From JACPFJ01 sp036504875 (GTDB lineage Bacteria; Desulfobacterota; Desulfuromonadia; Geobacterales; Pseudopelobacteraceae): a stretch of DNA of 64,000 nt. Positions 8,300-15,884 of this stretch are shown in pieces; the stretch's first letter is position 1; each line of letters starts with the position of its first letter. A model generated the notes under the pieces. It did not search any database, was not told where the DNA came from, and saw only the letters and a list, made by a program, of their open reading frames with translations. The stretch covers positions 10,373 through 74,372 of the forward strand of contig DASXUK010000063.1 of NCBI GenBank assembly GCA_036504875.1. Direction: 5' to 3'. The position numbers and the translations under genes were made by a program.

Positions 8300-11011
8300 T
8301 TAGACCCAATCATCGATGGCCTGGATTAAACGGGCCTTGATCTCTTCAAGTTTGTCCCCCGCTAAAATCTTGTGACCGAAGATGTCACGCACATAGAATA
8401 CGTCAGCCACCTGATCAACTTTGGTGGAGATCTTGGATACCCCGATATAAAGCCCCAGATGCGTCAGAGTACTGGTGATCAGATACAACAGGCCGACCTT
8501 GTCATGGGCGTAAATATCGATGACCGTATAATCATCAGAGACCTCATTGTCGATCTCGGCTTTGGTCGGAAAGCGGGGAGCCGGGCGAGAAGTAAGCAGT
8601 GATGGTCGCTGACGTTTCTCAACCAGTTCCGCCACACTGACCTCGCCATGAAGCGCCCGACGCATGTCGTCCTGCACTTTCTGCCAACGTTGCGCATCTG
8701 TAATAACAAACCCCTGCGGGGAATTGACCTGCAGAATGTCCAGCACCTTTCCGTTTCGGCTGGTATTGATCTGGGCGCCCAGAATGTTGACCCCATTGGC
8801 TGCCATAACACCGGTAATTCGCGAGAATAAACCCGGCATATCCCCGGTACAGATGGTAAATTCAGAGTAGCCCCGCTCCATCTGGTGAACAATCTTCATC
8901 AGAACATCAACCTCTTTGAGGGCCAGCAATGAGCGGACATGATCGGCAACCAAGCCGGGATCATTCGAGAGCAGGAGCCGCACCGGCATGGCCTTGAGCT
9001 CATCACGGATCAAGATGGCCGGGAATTCATCATCAAGTATTTCACTGACCTTCCTGATCATGAGCTTGACCCGCTCGCTGCTGGCTTCCAGATGAAAGTT
9101 GCCGCGCTCCAGAATGTTGAAGGCCTTTTCGTACAACTCCTGAAACAAAAGTGCCTTCCAGTTTGTCCAGACATCCGAGCCAACCGCCCTGACATCAGCA
9201 ACGGTTAATAGAAAAAGCATTTTGAGGTTTTCGCTGGTCACCATCTGTCGGGCAAACTGAACCACCATCTTCTCGTCATTCAGGTCGCGCCGCTGCGAAA
9301 TGTGTGCAAACAAGAGATGCTGACGGACCAGGAACTCCAGTCGTTCGCTATCCTCCTTGGAAAGTCCCATGCGCCTTGCGATGGTAGGGATCATGGCGGC
9401 CCCTTTTTCGGCATGCCCGCCCCCTTCACCCTTACCGACATCATGGAACAGGACCGCCAGGAGCAAAAGCTCCCGTTTACCAATCTGGGCGGCTATCTCA
9501 CTGGCGAAAGGCAGCTCCTCCTTGAACTCTCCTTTCAGCATTTTCTCGGCCTGCTCCACGGCAAACAGGGTATGAATGTCGACCGTATAGATATGGTAGA
9601 GGTCGTGCTGGACCTTGCAGAAGATGTGCTCCAATTCCGGAAAGAACCGGTTGAGGATTTCAAGATGATGCATCTGTCGCAGGGTTTCCGCCACATCCTT
9701 GCTGGAGCGCAGGATGTTCATGAACGACTGGTTCACCTCGCGGTTGCGACGGAACTTGTCGTTGATGTTATCCAGATTTTTGCGAATCAAGCCCTTGACG
9801 CGGATATTAAGGCTGGCCCTGTGTTTTTGTGCCAGTTCAAACAAACGCATAAGCACCGCGGGATTTTTATCGACCACTGATTCATCCGGGATGATCAGTT
9901 CCCCCTTTAGCACATAACAACCATCACCAACCGGTCTTCTGACGAAGTAACCCAGGATTCTAAGCGCCCCTTCATCGCGCCAGACGCAACGTGACACAAG
10001 GCTGGAGGCGAAATGTTCCACTCGATTGGCGTGGCGATAGTAGTCACGCATGAAATCTTCCACCGCCAACACCCGCCCACGATCCTGATAACCGAAAAAA
10101 GCGGCCAGATGCACTTGAGCATCAAAAGTTAACTGATCATTTTTGCGGCCGCTGAAGTAATGCAGCTCATTGCGAATCCGCCACAGATAATCCAAAGCAG
10201 CGGTATAGGCCTCTAACTCTTCTTCGTTCAAGATCCCCTTGATGATCAGCTCGTTGGGATTGATGAACTTGTATTTGACTCGCGCTATCCACATGGCGGT
10301 CTGAAGGTCGCGCAGCCCCCCCTCCCCTTCCTTAAGGTTCGGTTCCAGCAGATAAACCGTGGCGCCATACTTTTCGCGGCGGACCTTCATGTCGGCGATC
10401 TTGCCCTTGATAAATTTATCGCTGGATTTGGGCAGAATCTGCTTGAAGATCACCTTGTAAAGAGCATCGAACAGGGTCCTGCTGCCGGTTAAAAAACGTG
10501 AATCCATCAGTGCTGTTTTAACAGTGTCATCTGCAGCAGCCATTTCGATGCAATCCGATATTTGACGAACCGAATACCCTACATCAAGGCGCATGTCCCA
10601 CAAAAAATACAGCATCTTCTGGGCTATATCCTCGACCTTTTCCGAAGGGATAATGGCGTCGTGCAGAAACATGATGTCTATGTCTGAAAATGGATTCAGC
10701 TCGCCACGCCCGTAGCCCCCGACAGCCACCATTGAGATGTGATTCATGAGCGAGCGGCTGCAATCGAGATCATCTAATATGGAATGAAAGAGCTTGTTGA
10801 TGAGCTCGTCAGTCATGTCGCAGATCAGATGGACTATCTCGCTACCGGAAGCGCCATTGTCATGCAAGGTTCGGATCTCGTTGCGATAAAATTTAAAGAA
10901 ATTATTGCAACCTGAAAAATACAGCGGCCGTTTTTCCTCAAAACCGGCCATGCCGGAGTCCCCAACAGCATGAATATCGTCGGGAAAATATGGATCGATA
11001 AAAAATTGCAT
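8300..11011 (-). CDS. glnD: Bifunctional [protein-PII] uridylyltransferase / UMP-removing enzyme
   Basis: GlnD senses glutamine and adds or removes UMP on PII proteins, setting nitrogen metabolism. I chose ATG at 11011 because a GAGG box lies five bases upstream; an upstream in-frame ATG at 11104 adds a non-conserved stretch that overlaps a terminator. The 903-residue protein shows a nucleotidyltransferase motif GGYGRGELNPFSDIDIMF near residue 97, an HD phosphohydrolase site FHDVGKGEGGGHAEKG near residue 525, and two C-terminal ACT domains (about 700-780 and 820-900) that bind glutamine. The length agrees with the E. coli enzyme (890). Confidence 0.95.
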   Translation of the reverse strand: MQFFIDPYFPDDIHAVGDSGMAGFEEKRPLYFSGCNNFFKFYRNEIRTLHDNGASGSEIVHLICDMTDELINKLFHSILDDLDCSRSLMNHISMVAVGGYGRGELNPFSDIDIMFLHDAIIPSEKVEDIAQKMLYFLWDMRLDVGYSVRQISDCIEMAAADDTVKTALMDSRFLTGSRTLFDALYKVIFKQILPKSSDKFIKGKIADMKVRREKYGATVYLLEPNLKEGEGGLRDLQTAMWIARVKYKFINPNELIIKGILNEEELEAYTAALDYLWRIRNELHYFSGRKNDQLTFDAQVHLAAFFGYQDRGRVLAVEDFMRDYYRHANRVEHFASSLVSRCVWRDEGALRILGYFVRRPVGDGCYVLKGELIIPDESVVDKNPAVLMRLFELAQKHRASLNIRVKGLIRKNLDNINDKFRRNREVNQSFMNILRSSKDVAETLRQMHHLEILNRFFPELEHIFCKVQHDLYHIYTVDIHTLFAVEQAEKMLKGEFKEELPFASEIAAQIGKRELLLLAVLFHDVGKGEGGGHAEKGAAMIPTIARRMGLSKEDSERLEFLVRQHLLFAHISQRRDLNDEKMVVQFARQMVTSENLKMLFLLTVADVRAVGSDVWTNWKALLFQELYEKAFNILERGNFHLEASSERVKLMIRKVSEILDDEFPAILIRDELKAMPVRLLLSNDPGLVADHVRSLLALKEVDVLMKIVHQMERGYSEFTICTGDMPGLFSRITGVMAANGVNILGAQINTSRNGKVLDILQVNSPQGFVITDAQRWQKVQDDMRRALHGEVSVAELVEKRQRPSLLTSRPAPRFPTKAEIDNEVSDDYTVIDIYAHDKVGLLYLITSTLTHLGLYIGVSKISTKVDQVADVFYVRDIFGHKILAGDKLEEIKARLIQAIDDWV

Positions 11012-11104
11012 TATTTCCTCTTTAAGGGGATGTACCAAACATGGCAAAAGAAGCCTTTTGGAGACGCTGATTATAGGACAGCCTGAATTAGTAGTCAAAG
11101 CCAT

Positions 11105-11128
11105 AAAAAAAAGCGGCCAACCAGCCGC
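11105..11128 (-). terminator. Rho-independent terminator after the ferritin-like gene
   Basis: Read on the minus strand, GCGGC and GCCGC pair around a six-base loop (11113-11128) and are followed by eight T (11112 back to 11105). It lies just downstream of the ferritin-like gene and upstream of glnD, so it separates the two transcripts. Confidence 0.8.
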
Positions 11129-11170
11129 CTTTCGTAATGAATCCCAATAAAAGCTTTAACTCATCAAAAC

Positions 11171-11641
11171 TTACTGTGCCTGTTCGCCGTCCCTGTCCAT
11201 GATACGGTTATATTCTTCCTTGACCATTTCATAATGATTGCAGGTATCGGTGAGGGCTTGCTCGAACACCGCATGCAAATCGGGTTCACGTATGCTGCCG
11301 GTCAGCGCAGAATAATAATCCATACAGGCCTTTTCTTCGCGCAATGATATCTCCAGGGCATACTGTTGGCGTGTATCCGCATCAACCATATCAACATAAG
11401 CTTGACAGTTAGGATCGCTAAGATCGGGCGGGGCCATCAAATTTTGAAGGTCGCCGATTTCATCTCCTGAATATAATTCAAGAAATGTCCGCATATGGTA
11501 TGCTTCCTCACAAGCCAAAAGTTCGAACATTTGCTTCGTCTTTCGATCACTTACTGTCCTTGCAGCACGCTGGTAAAAATCGAAATTCTTTTTCTCCTTG
11601 AGAATGGCCTGCTTTAATGCTTCCTCGACAAAATGCTCCAT
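11171..11641 (-). CDS. Ferritin-like / rubrerythrin-family diiron protein
   Basis: A 156-residue, mostly helical protein of the ferritin-like fold. ATG at 11641 has GGAGG seven bases upstream, better than the earlier ATG at 11668. Two metal-ligand helices are visible: EKKNFDFYQRAAR followed by CEEAYHMRTF (ExxH), and REEKACMDYYSAL followed by CNHYEMVKEEY. No rubredoxin-like CxxC tail is present, so this is not a full rubrerythrin. Such proteins in strict anaerobes are usually linked to peroxide or iron handling, but no substrate can be fixed here. A Rex-like operator lies about 80 bases upstream of the start. Confidence 0.75.
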   Translation of the reverse strand: MEHFVEEALKQAILKEKKNFDFYQRAARTVSDRKTKQMFELLACEEAYHMRTFLELYSGDEIGDLQNLMAPPDLSDPNCQAYVDMVDADTRQQYALEISLREEKACMDYYSALTGSIREPDLHAVFEQALTDTCNHYEMVKEEYNRIMDRDGEQAQ

Positions 11642-11719
11642 ATACCTACCTCCGTTTTCCACCGGCAAAAACCGCCTGATATATATCGGGGTGTATAAGC
11701 AGCAACCATGCCTTACCTG

Positions 11720-11737
11720 CTGTTAATATTTTAACAA
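11720..11737. promoter_or_regulatory. Rex-like operator upstream of the ferritin-like gene
   Basis: CTGTTAA-TATT-TTAACAA matches the Rex redox-repressor consensus TTGTTAANNNNTTAACAA at 13 of the 14 defined positions; only the first T differs. It is a perfect 16-base palindrome at its core (11721-11736). A degenerate second copy, TTGTTAA-AATA-TTATTTT, lies at 11954-11971. Regulation by Rex is inference; the palindrome is directly visible. Confidence 0.5.
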
Positions 11738-11791
11738 CCTTTTTTCAGACAGTTAACCAATCACACCGAGAGGTTTCGTGATTAAGCCGGC

Positions 11792-11870
11792 AACAGGATT
11801 TTACAGGCGATCTGTGTCACAGACACCTAAGGCCTTGCCGGACAAAAGCCGGCTTGACCTGTCACCTGTT
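11792..11870. other. Possible structured three-way-junction element in the 11669-12152 gap
   Basis: The 483-base gap has no gene. Within it, AACAGG (11792-11797) pairs with CCTGTT (11865-11870), and ACAGG (11803-11807) with CCTGT (11858-11862). Inside lie two hairpins: GTGTC-ACA-GACAC (11814-11826) and GCCGG with CCGGC (11837-11853). An alternative pairing of AAGCCGG (11784-11790) with CCGGCTT (11849-11855) competes with the second hairpin. No T-run follows on either strand, so this is a candidate fold only. Confidence 0.25.
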
Positions 11871-11928
11871 TAGACACAGACAAAATAATTGTCATCAGAA
11901 AACTAATTTTAACAGCAAATAAGTCTGC

Positions 11929-11957
11929 TTGACCCTTATCAAACGATTCCTTATTGT
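11929..11957 (+). promoter_or_regulatory. Candidate sigma-70 promoter before the MFS pseudogene
   Basis: TTGACC (11929-11934) and TATTGT (11952-11957) are separated by 17 bases. The -10 element overlaps the degenerate second Rex-like site at 11954-11971, a usual arrangement for repression. About 190 bases of leader precede the MFS start. Confidence 0.4.
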
Positions 11958-12152
11958 TAAAATATTATTTTTTTAAAGAAAAGTGAATTTAGGTTGTAAA
12001 CTGGAGTGCGATTTGGGAACTTTGCTGGAATCAATGTCATAGAATACAGAATAGAGAGCAAAGTAATAAGGATGATGATGTTGAGGGTGAAACAGCCGCC
12101 TTTGAACGACCGAAAACACAAGCCCGGGCCGGGACGGTAGAGGTTTTATAAC

Positions 12153-13396
12153 ATGGTAGATACCCCAACTTGCAAGGCTGGCAAAATGCACTACGGCTGG
12201 ATCATCGTGTTTACCGGCGCGTTGGTGATTTTTTCCTGCGTCGGGCTGGCCCGCTATGCCTACACCATGCTTTTACCGGCCATGCAGAGCGGCCTCGGCC
12301 TCTCCTACGACCGGATGGGCTTCATCGGCACCGGCAACTTCAGCGGCTATCTGCTGGCGGTGCTGCTTTCACCAGCTTTGATCAGGCGTTTCCATCCCCG
12401 GGTGGTGATTGCCGCCAGCCTTCTGCTGGTCAGCTCTGTGCATGCTCGGAATAAGCCAAAGCCAAAGTTTTGAAACAATTTTCCTACTCTATTTCCTGAC
12501 CGGCATGGGCACCGGGTTTGCAAATATCCCGATGATGGCCTTGATCACCTACTGGTTCCGCAGCGAAAAGCGTGGCCGGGCGGCCGGGCTGGTAATCGGC
12601 GGAAATGGCGCAGCCATCATATTCGCCGGTTTTCTAATTCCGCAACTGAACAAGGTCTACGGTGCAGGCGGCTGGCGCAGCAGTTGGCTGGTGCTGGGGC
12701 TGATCTCGCTGTTAGTTGCGGTTTGTGCCGCCCTGCTGCTGCGTAACCACCCCTCCGAGATGGGACTTGAACCGGTGGGACAGTATGTGGCTGCCTCTCC
12801 GGATCAATTCCAACCGCGCGATAAACGTGGTGATGGCGCCATTCTGTTAAAGCTGGGGCTACTCTACATGATCTTCGGCGCCACCTTTATGGTCTTCGGT
12901 ACCTTTATAGTGACCTCGATGGTCAAGGAATACGGCTTCAGCGAAGCAAAGGCCGGGTTCTACTGGTCGTGTGTCGGTTTTTTCAGCCTGTTCTCCGGGG
13001 TTGGTTTCGGCACCCTCTCCGATCGGATCGGGCGCAAGCGAGGGCTAACCCTGGTCTTTATCGTTCAGACCGCGGCCTACCTGCTGGCAGGATTGAAATT
13101 AGGCAGCACCGGTCTGATCATTTCAATCATCCTGTACGGCTCGGCGGTTTTTGCCATACCTGCTATCATGGCGGCTGCCATCGGCGATTATCTCGGCCTG
13201 TCACGGGCCGCCAGCGCCTTTGCCACGATTACCATTTTCTTCGCATTAGGCCAGACTATCGGTCCGGGAGTGGCCGGGGTGATCGCCAAGGCCACCGACT
13301 CGTTTACCTATGCCTACCTACCTACTAGCCTCACTATTGACCGCGGCAGCCGCCATATTTGCCGCAACCCTCCCAAGGCCCGCTGCGGCTCAATAA
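12153..13396 (+). pseudogene. YbfB/YjiJ-type MFS transporter, broken by two frameshifts
   Basis: Two overlapping frames together encode one 12-helix major facilitator transporter of about 414 residues. The first frame (12153-12473) gives helices 1-3, starting near MHYGWIIVFTGALVIFS, and fails near 12430-12436, where the protein continues one frame over with ALCMLGISQSQSF. That second frame keeps MFS helices, including the loop SDRIGRKRG. Near 13313-13324 the unit CCTA is present three times; with two units the frame would continue as LASLLTAAAAIFA and stop at 13396. As it stands, the end is scrambled. The start has GAGG nine bases upstream. It is probably inactive unless these are sequencing errors. 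The substrate is unknown. Confidence 0.8.
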
Positions 13397-13414
13397 TTTA
13401 ACTTCAGGAACAGA

Positions 13415-13443
13415 TTGACAGGCCGGCTATATGAGCCTAATTT
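13415..13443 (+). promoter_or_regulatory. Strong sigma-70-type promoter for the GGDEF-EAL gene
   Basis: TTGACA (13415-13420), a 17-base spacer and TAATTT (13438-13443) form a near-consensus promoter immediately after the MFS pseudogene. It overlaps the first in-frame start codon of the downstream gene (TTG at 13415), so that codon cannot be the start for this promoter. Confidence 0.6.
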
Positions 13444-15661
13444 AACCAAATTGTTTAATGAGTTGTTTCTTTCAAGTTTTATTCACGGATCCAATATTAT
13501 AGCTTGGTCGGATCCCAGGCTTATCAATAGAAAGGAATTAAGTATCGCTGAATTCACCAACAATCTGATCAGGGTCATTCTGGATTTCCTGACCCAATTT
13601 GCGGGCGGGCGGGGCGGGATTGACAACAATGTGGTGCAATTCGGGGTGGCCGCTACTATCTGGTCTGTCCTGTTGGCATTTGCGATGGAGCGGCGCAAGG
13701 AGGACGATCCTCCGCGCGAGCGACTCCTCGCCTGGGGCTTCCTGTTTGGACTGGGGCGGGAAATCCTGATGCTGGCGATGGCCTTCATCCTCGCCATGCG
13801 CCTGGTCGACTATAACCTGCTTCACGTAGCGTTCCCCCCCTTGGAACATGCCCTTTCCAATGCTGCGGTTTTTTTCATCGCCGGAGCTTTTCTTCTCTTT
13901 CTCTTCGAGCGTTCCTGCCTTTCCAGGCGCTACCTCGTGTGTAGCCTCGGAAGCGTGGTCGGCTGTTACCTGACCACCTTCTGGTGGTGGGCGCATTTTA
14001 TACTGGACAATCCTGATTCGAGGTTCGGCCAGACTTGGTGTGACTGGCTGTTCCATATAAATGCCTGTATCTGGCTCCTGGTTCCGATCGTCCTAGTCCT
14101 TCGCAGACAAAAAGGATGGCTCAGAAACCTGGTGGTAACCGCGCTGGGGTTTTTTTTCATGGCGGAGTTCCTGAAGTTGCCGGATATGGCTATGGGGGAA
14201 GTCCATGAGCACATTTTTACCCCCATCCGACACAGCTGCTATCTTCTTGGTATCTTCGTGCTAGGTTTCGTCTATGTCCGGGAGCAGTCCGCGGAACGGA
14301 AAAGGGCGAAGATGGAGATCCTGCACCTGGCCTTCCACGATACCCTGACCGGACTACCAAATCGCATCTTGTTCACAGATCGGCTGCAACTGGCCCTGGA
14401 ACAGGTGAAGCGATCTAATGGCAAAATGGCTCTGATGTTTCTTGATCTGGACTGCTTCAAGCGGATCAACGATACACGCGGACATGCCGGTGGCGACCTG
14501 CTCCTTCAGGCCGTCTCCCATCGTCTTGGTACGATTGTTCGTCAAGGTGATACTGTGGCCCGGATGGGGGGAGATGAATTCGTCCTTCTTCTTCCGTGGC
14601 TTCAGGATCCGGAAGACGGGATTCGGGTGGCGGAAAAGATTCTTGAAGCAGTGAAGCTACCCTTTGATCTGGCAGGCCAAAGTATCTCGACCTCCACGAG
14701 CATCGGCATCGCCTTTTATCCCGGCGACGGGAGCAGCGCGGAGGAGCTTCTGAAGCATGCCGATATGGCGATGTATGCCGCCAAGGGAGAGGGACGGGGA
14801 TGCTATCATCTTTTTTCCGATGAGATCCGGAGCCGGATCATGAAGCGTCATAGGTTCGAAGATTCTCTGCGCCAAGCCTTGCAGCAGGAACAGTTCTTTC
14901 TGGTCTATCAACCACAGGCTGATGTGAGAACGGGGAAAATGATCGGTGTGGAGGCACTGGTACGTTGGAACCATCCCGAACAGGGGATCATATATCCCGA
15001 TGATTTCATAGACCTTGCGGAAGAGACCGGGCTGATCCTCCAACTGGGTGAATGGGTCCTCCGGACGGCATGCCTGCAACTCCGCACCTGGCAGAACTTG
15101 GGGGCGCCCCTGATGCACATATCCGTCAATGTGTCCACCGTCCAGTTCAACCACCCCGATTTCCTCCGCACCGTCGACTGCATACTGATAGAAACCGGAA
15201 TCGACTCCTCTTTTGTTGAACTTGAAATGACCGAAACTGTTCTCATGAACAGCTCGACTGTCGAAATTCTGGCCCAGCTGAAGCGGCGAGGTTTTCGTCT
15301 GGCTATCGACGATTTCGGCACAGGCTATTCATCCTTGAGCTATCTTAAGCACTTCCCAGTCGACCGAATAAAAATCGACAAATCCTTTGTGCAAGGGATC
15401 ACCAGCAACAAGAGCGACAGCGTCATCGTCAGGACGATAATTGCGATGGCGCACAGTCTCGATCTGCTGGCGCTGGCCGAGGGAGTTGAAAGCGGTGATC
15501 AGCTTCAGTTACTCCGCGAGCTGGACTGCAACCAGGTACAGGGCTATTATATCGGCCGCCCAATCACCTCGGAGGAACTCTTGGTTAGAATAGTCGGAAC
15601 CAGCAGCTTTGCATCCTGCGACAGGCTCTCTGGGCCGAACCAAGCTAACATTTCGCATTGA
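13415..15661 (+). CDS. Membrane-anchored GGDEF-EAL cyclic-di-GMP protein
   Basis: The frame is open from 13415, but the true start is probably 40-130 bases later: a strong promoter overlaps the first TTG and no ATG occurs before residue 91. Residues 75-290 contain about seven hydrophobic helices forming a membrane sensor. A diguanylate cyclase domain follows (about 300-465) with DLDCFKRIND, an intact GGDEF at 385-389, and an RQGD inhibitory I-site five residues before it. The EAL phosphodiesterase domain (about 480-735) keeps EALVRW, EMTET, DDFGTGYSS, KIDKSF and QGYYIGRP. Both active sites look complete, so it could make or degrade c-di-GMP. A terminator follows. Confidence 0.88.
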   Translation: MTGRLYEPNLTKLFNELFLSSFIHGSNIIAWSDPRLINRKELSIAEFTNNLIRVILDFLTQFAGGRGGIDNNVVQFGVAATIWSVLLAFAMERRKEDDPPRERLLAWGFLFGLGREILMLAMAFILAMRLVDYNLLHVAFPPLEHALSNAAVFFIAGAFLLFLFERSCLSRRYLVCSLGSVVGCYLTTFWWWAHFILDNPDSRFGQTWCDWLFHINACIWLLVPIVLVLRRQKGWLRNLVVTALGFFFMAEFLKLPDMAMGEVHEHIFTPIRHSCYLLGIFVLGFVYVREQSAERKRAKMEILHLAFHDTLTGLPNRILFTDRLQLALEQVKRSNGKMALMFLDLDCFKRINDTRGHAGGDLLLQAVSHRLGTIVRQGDTVARMGGDEFVLLLPWLQDPEDGIRVAEKILEAVKLPFDLAGQSISTSTSIGIAFYPGDGSSAEELLKHADMAMYAAKGEGRGCYHLFSDEIRSRIMKRHRFEDSLRQALQQEQFFLVYQPQADVRTGKMIGVEALVRWNHPEQGIIYPDDFIDLAEETGLILQLGEWVLRTACLQLRTWQNLGAPLMHISVNVSTVQFNHPDFLRTVDCILIETGIDSSFVELEMTETVLMNSSTVEILAQLKRRGFRLAIDDFGTGYSSLSYLKHFPVDRIKIDKSFVQGITSNKSDSVIVRTIIAMAHSLDLLALAEGVESGDQLQLLRELDCNQVQGYYIGRPITSEELLVRIVGTSSFASCDRLSGPNQANISH

Positions 15662-15760
15662 ATTAAAATTCACCCCATTTACGGCCTTAAAGGCACTAAA
15701 GTGAAAAACACATAATCAAGCCGTGGAGCGAGAACCCGATTACCAGGGTTCCTCCTAACA

Positions 15761-15806
15761 ACAACGCCCCGCTTCGGTTAGACCGAGACGGGGCGATGTT
15801 GTTTTT
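15761..15806 (+). terminator. Rho-independent terminator after the GGDEF-EAL gene
   Basis: ACAAC-GCCCCG pairs with CGGGGC-(GAT)-GTTGT around a CTTCGGTTAGACCGAGA loop that can itself form a small hairpin. GTTTTTATC follows on the plus strand. Confidence 0.75.
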
Positions 15807-15884
15807 ATCTTATCTTTAAATGTCTCAAGCGCTGCTTTGAGCGTTCCCAGGACAACGCTGCAGATAGATCTTTGACGAAGCGGG

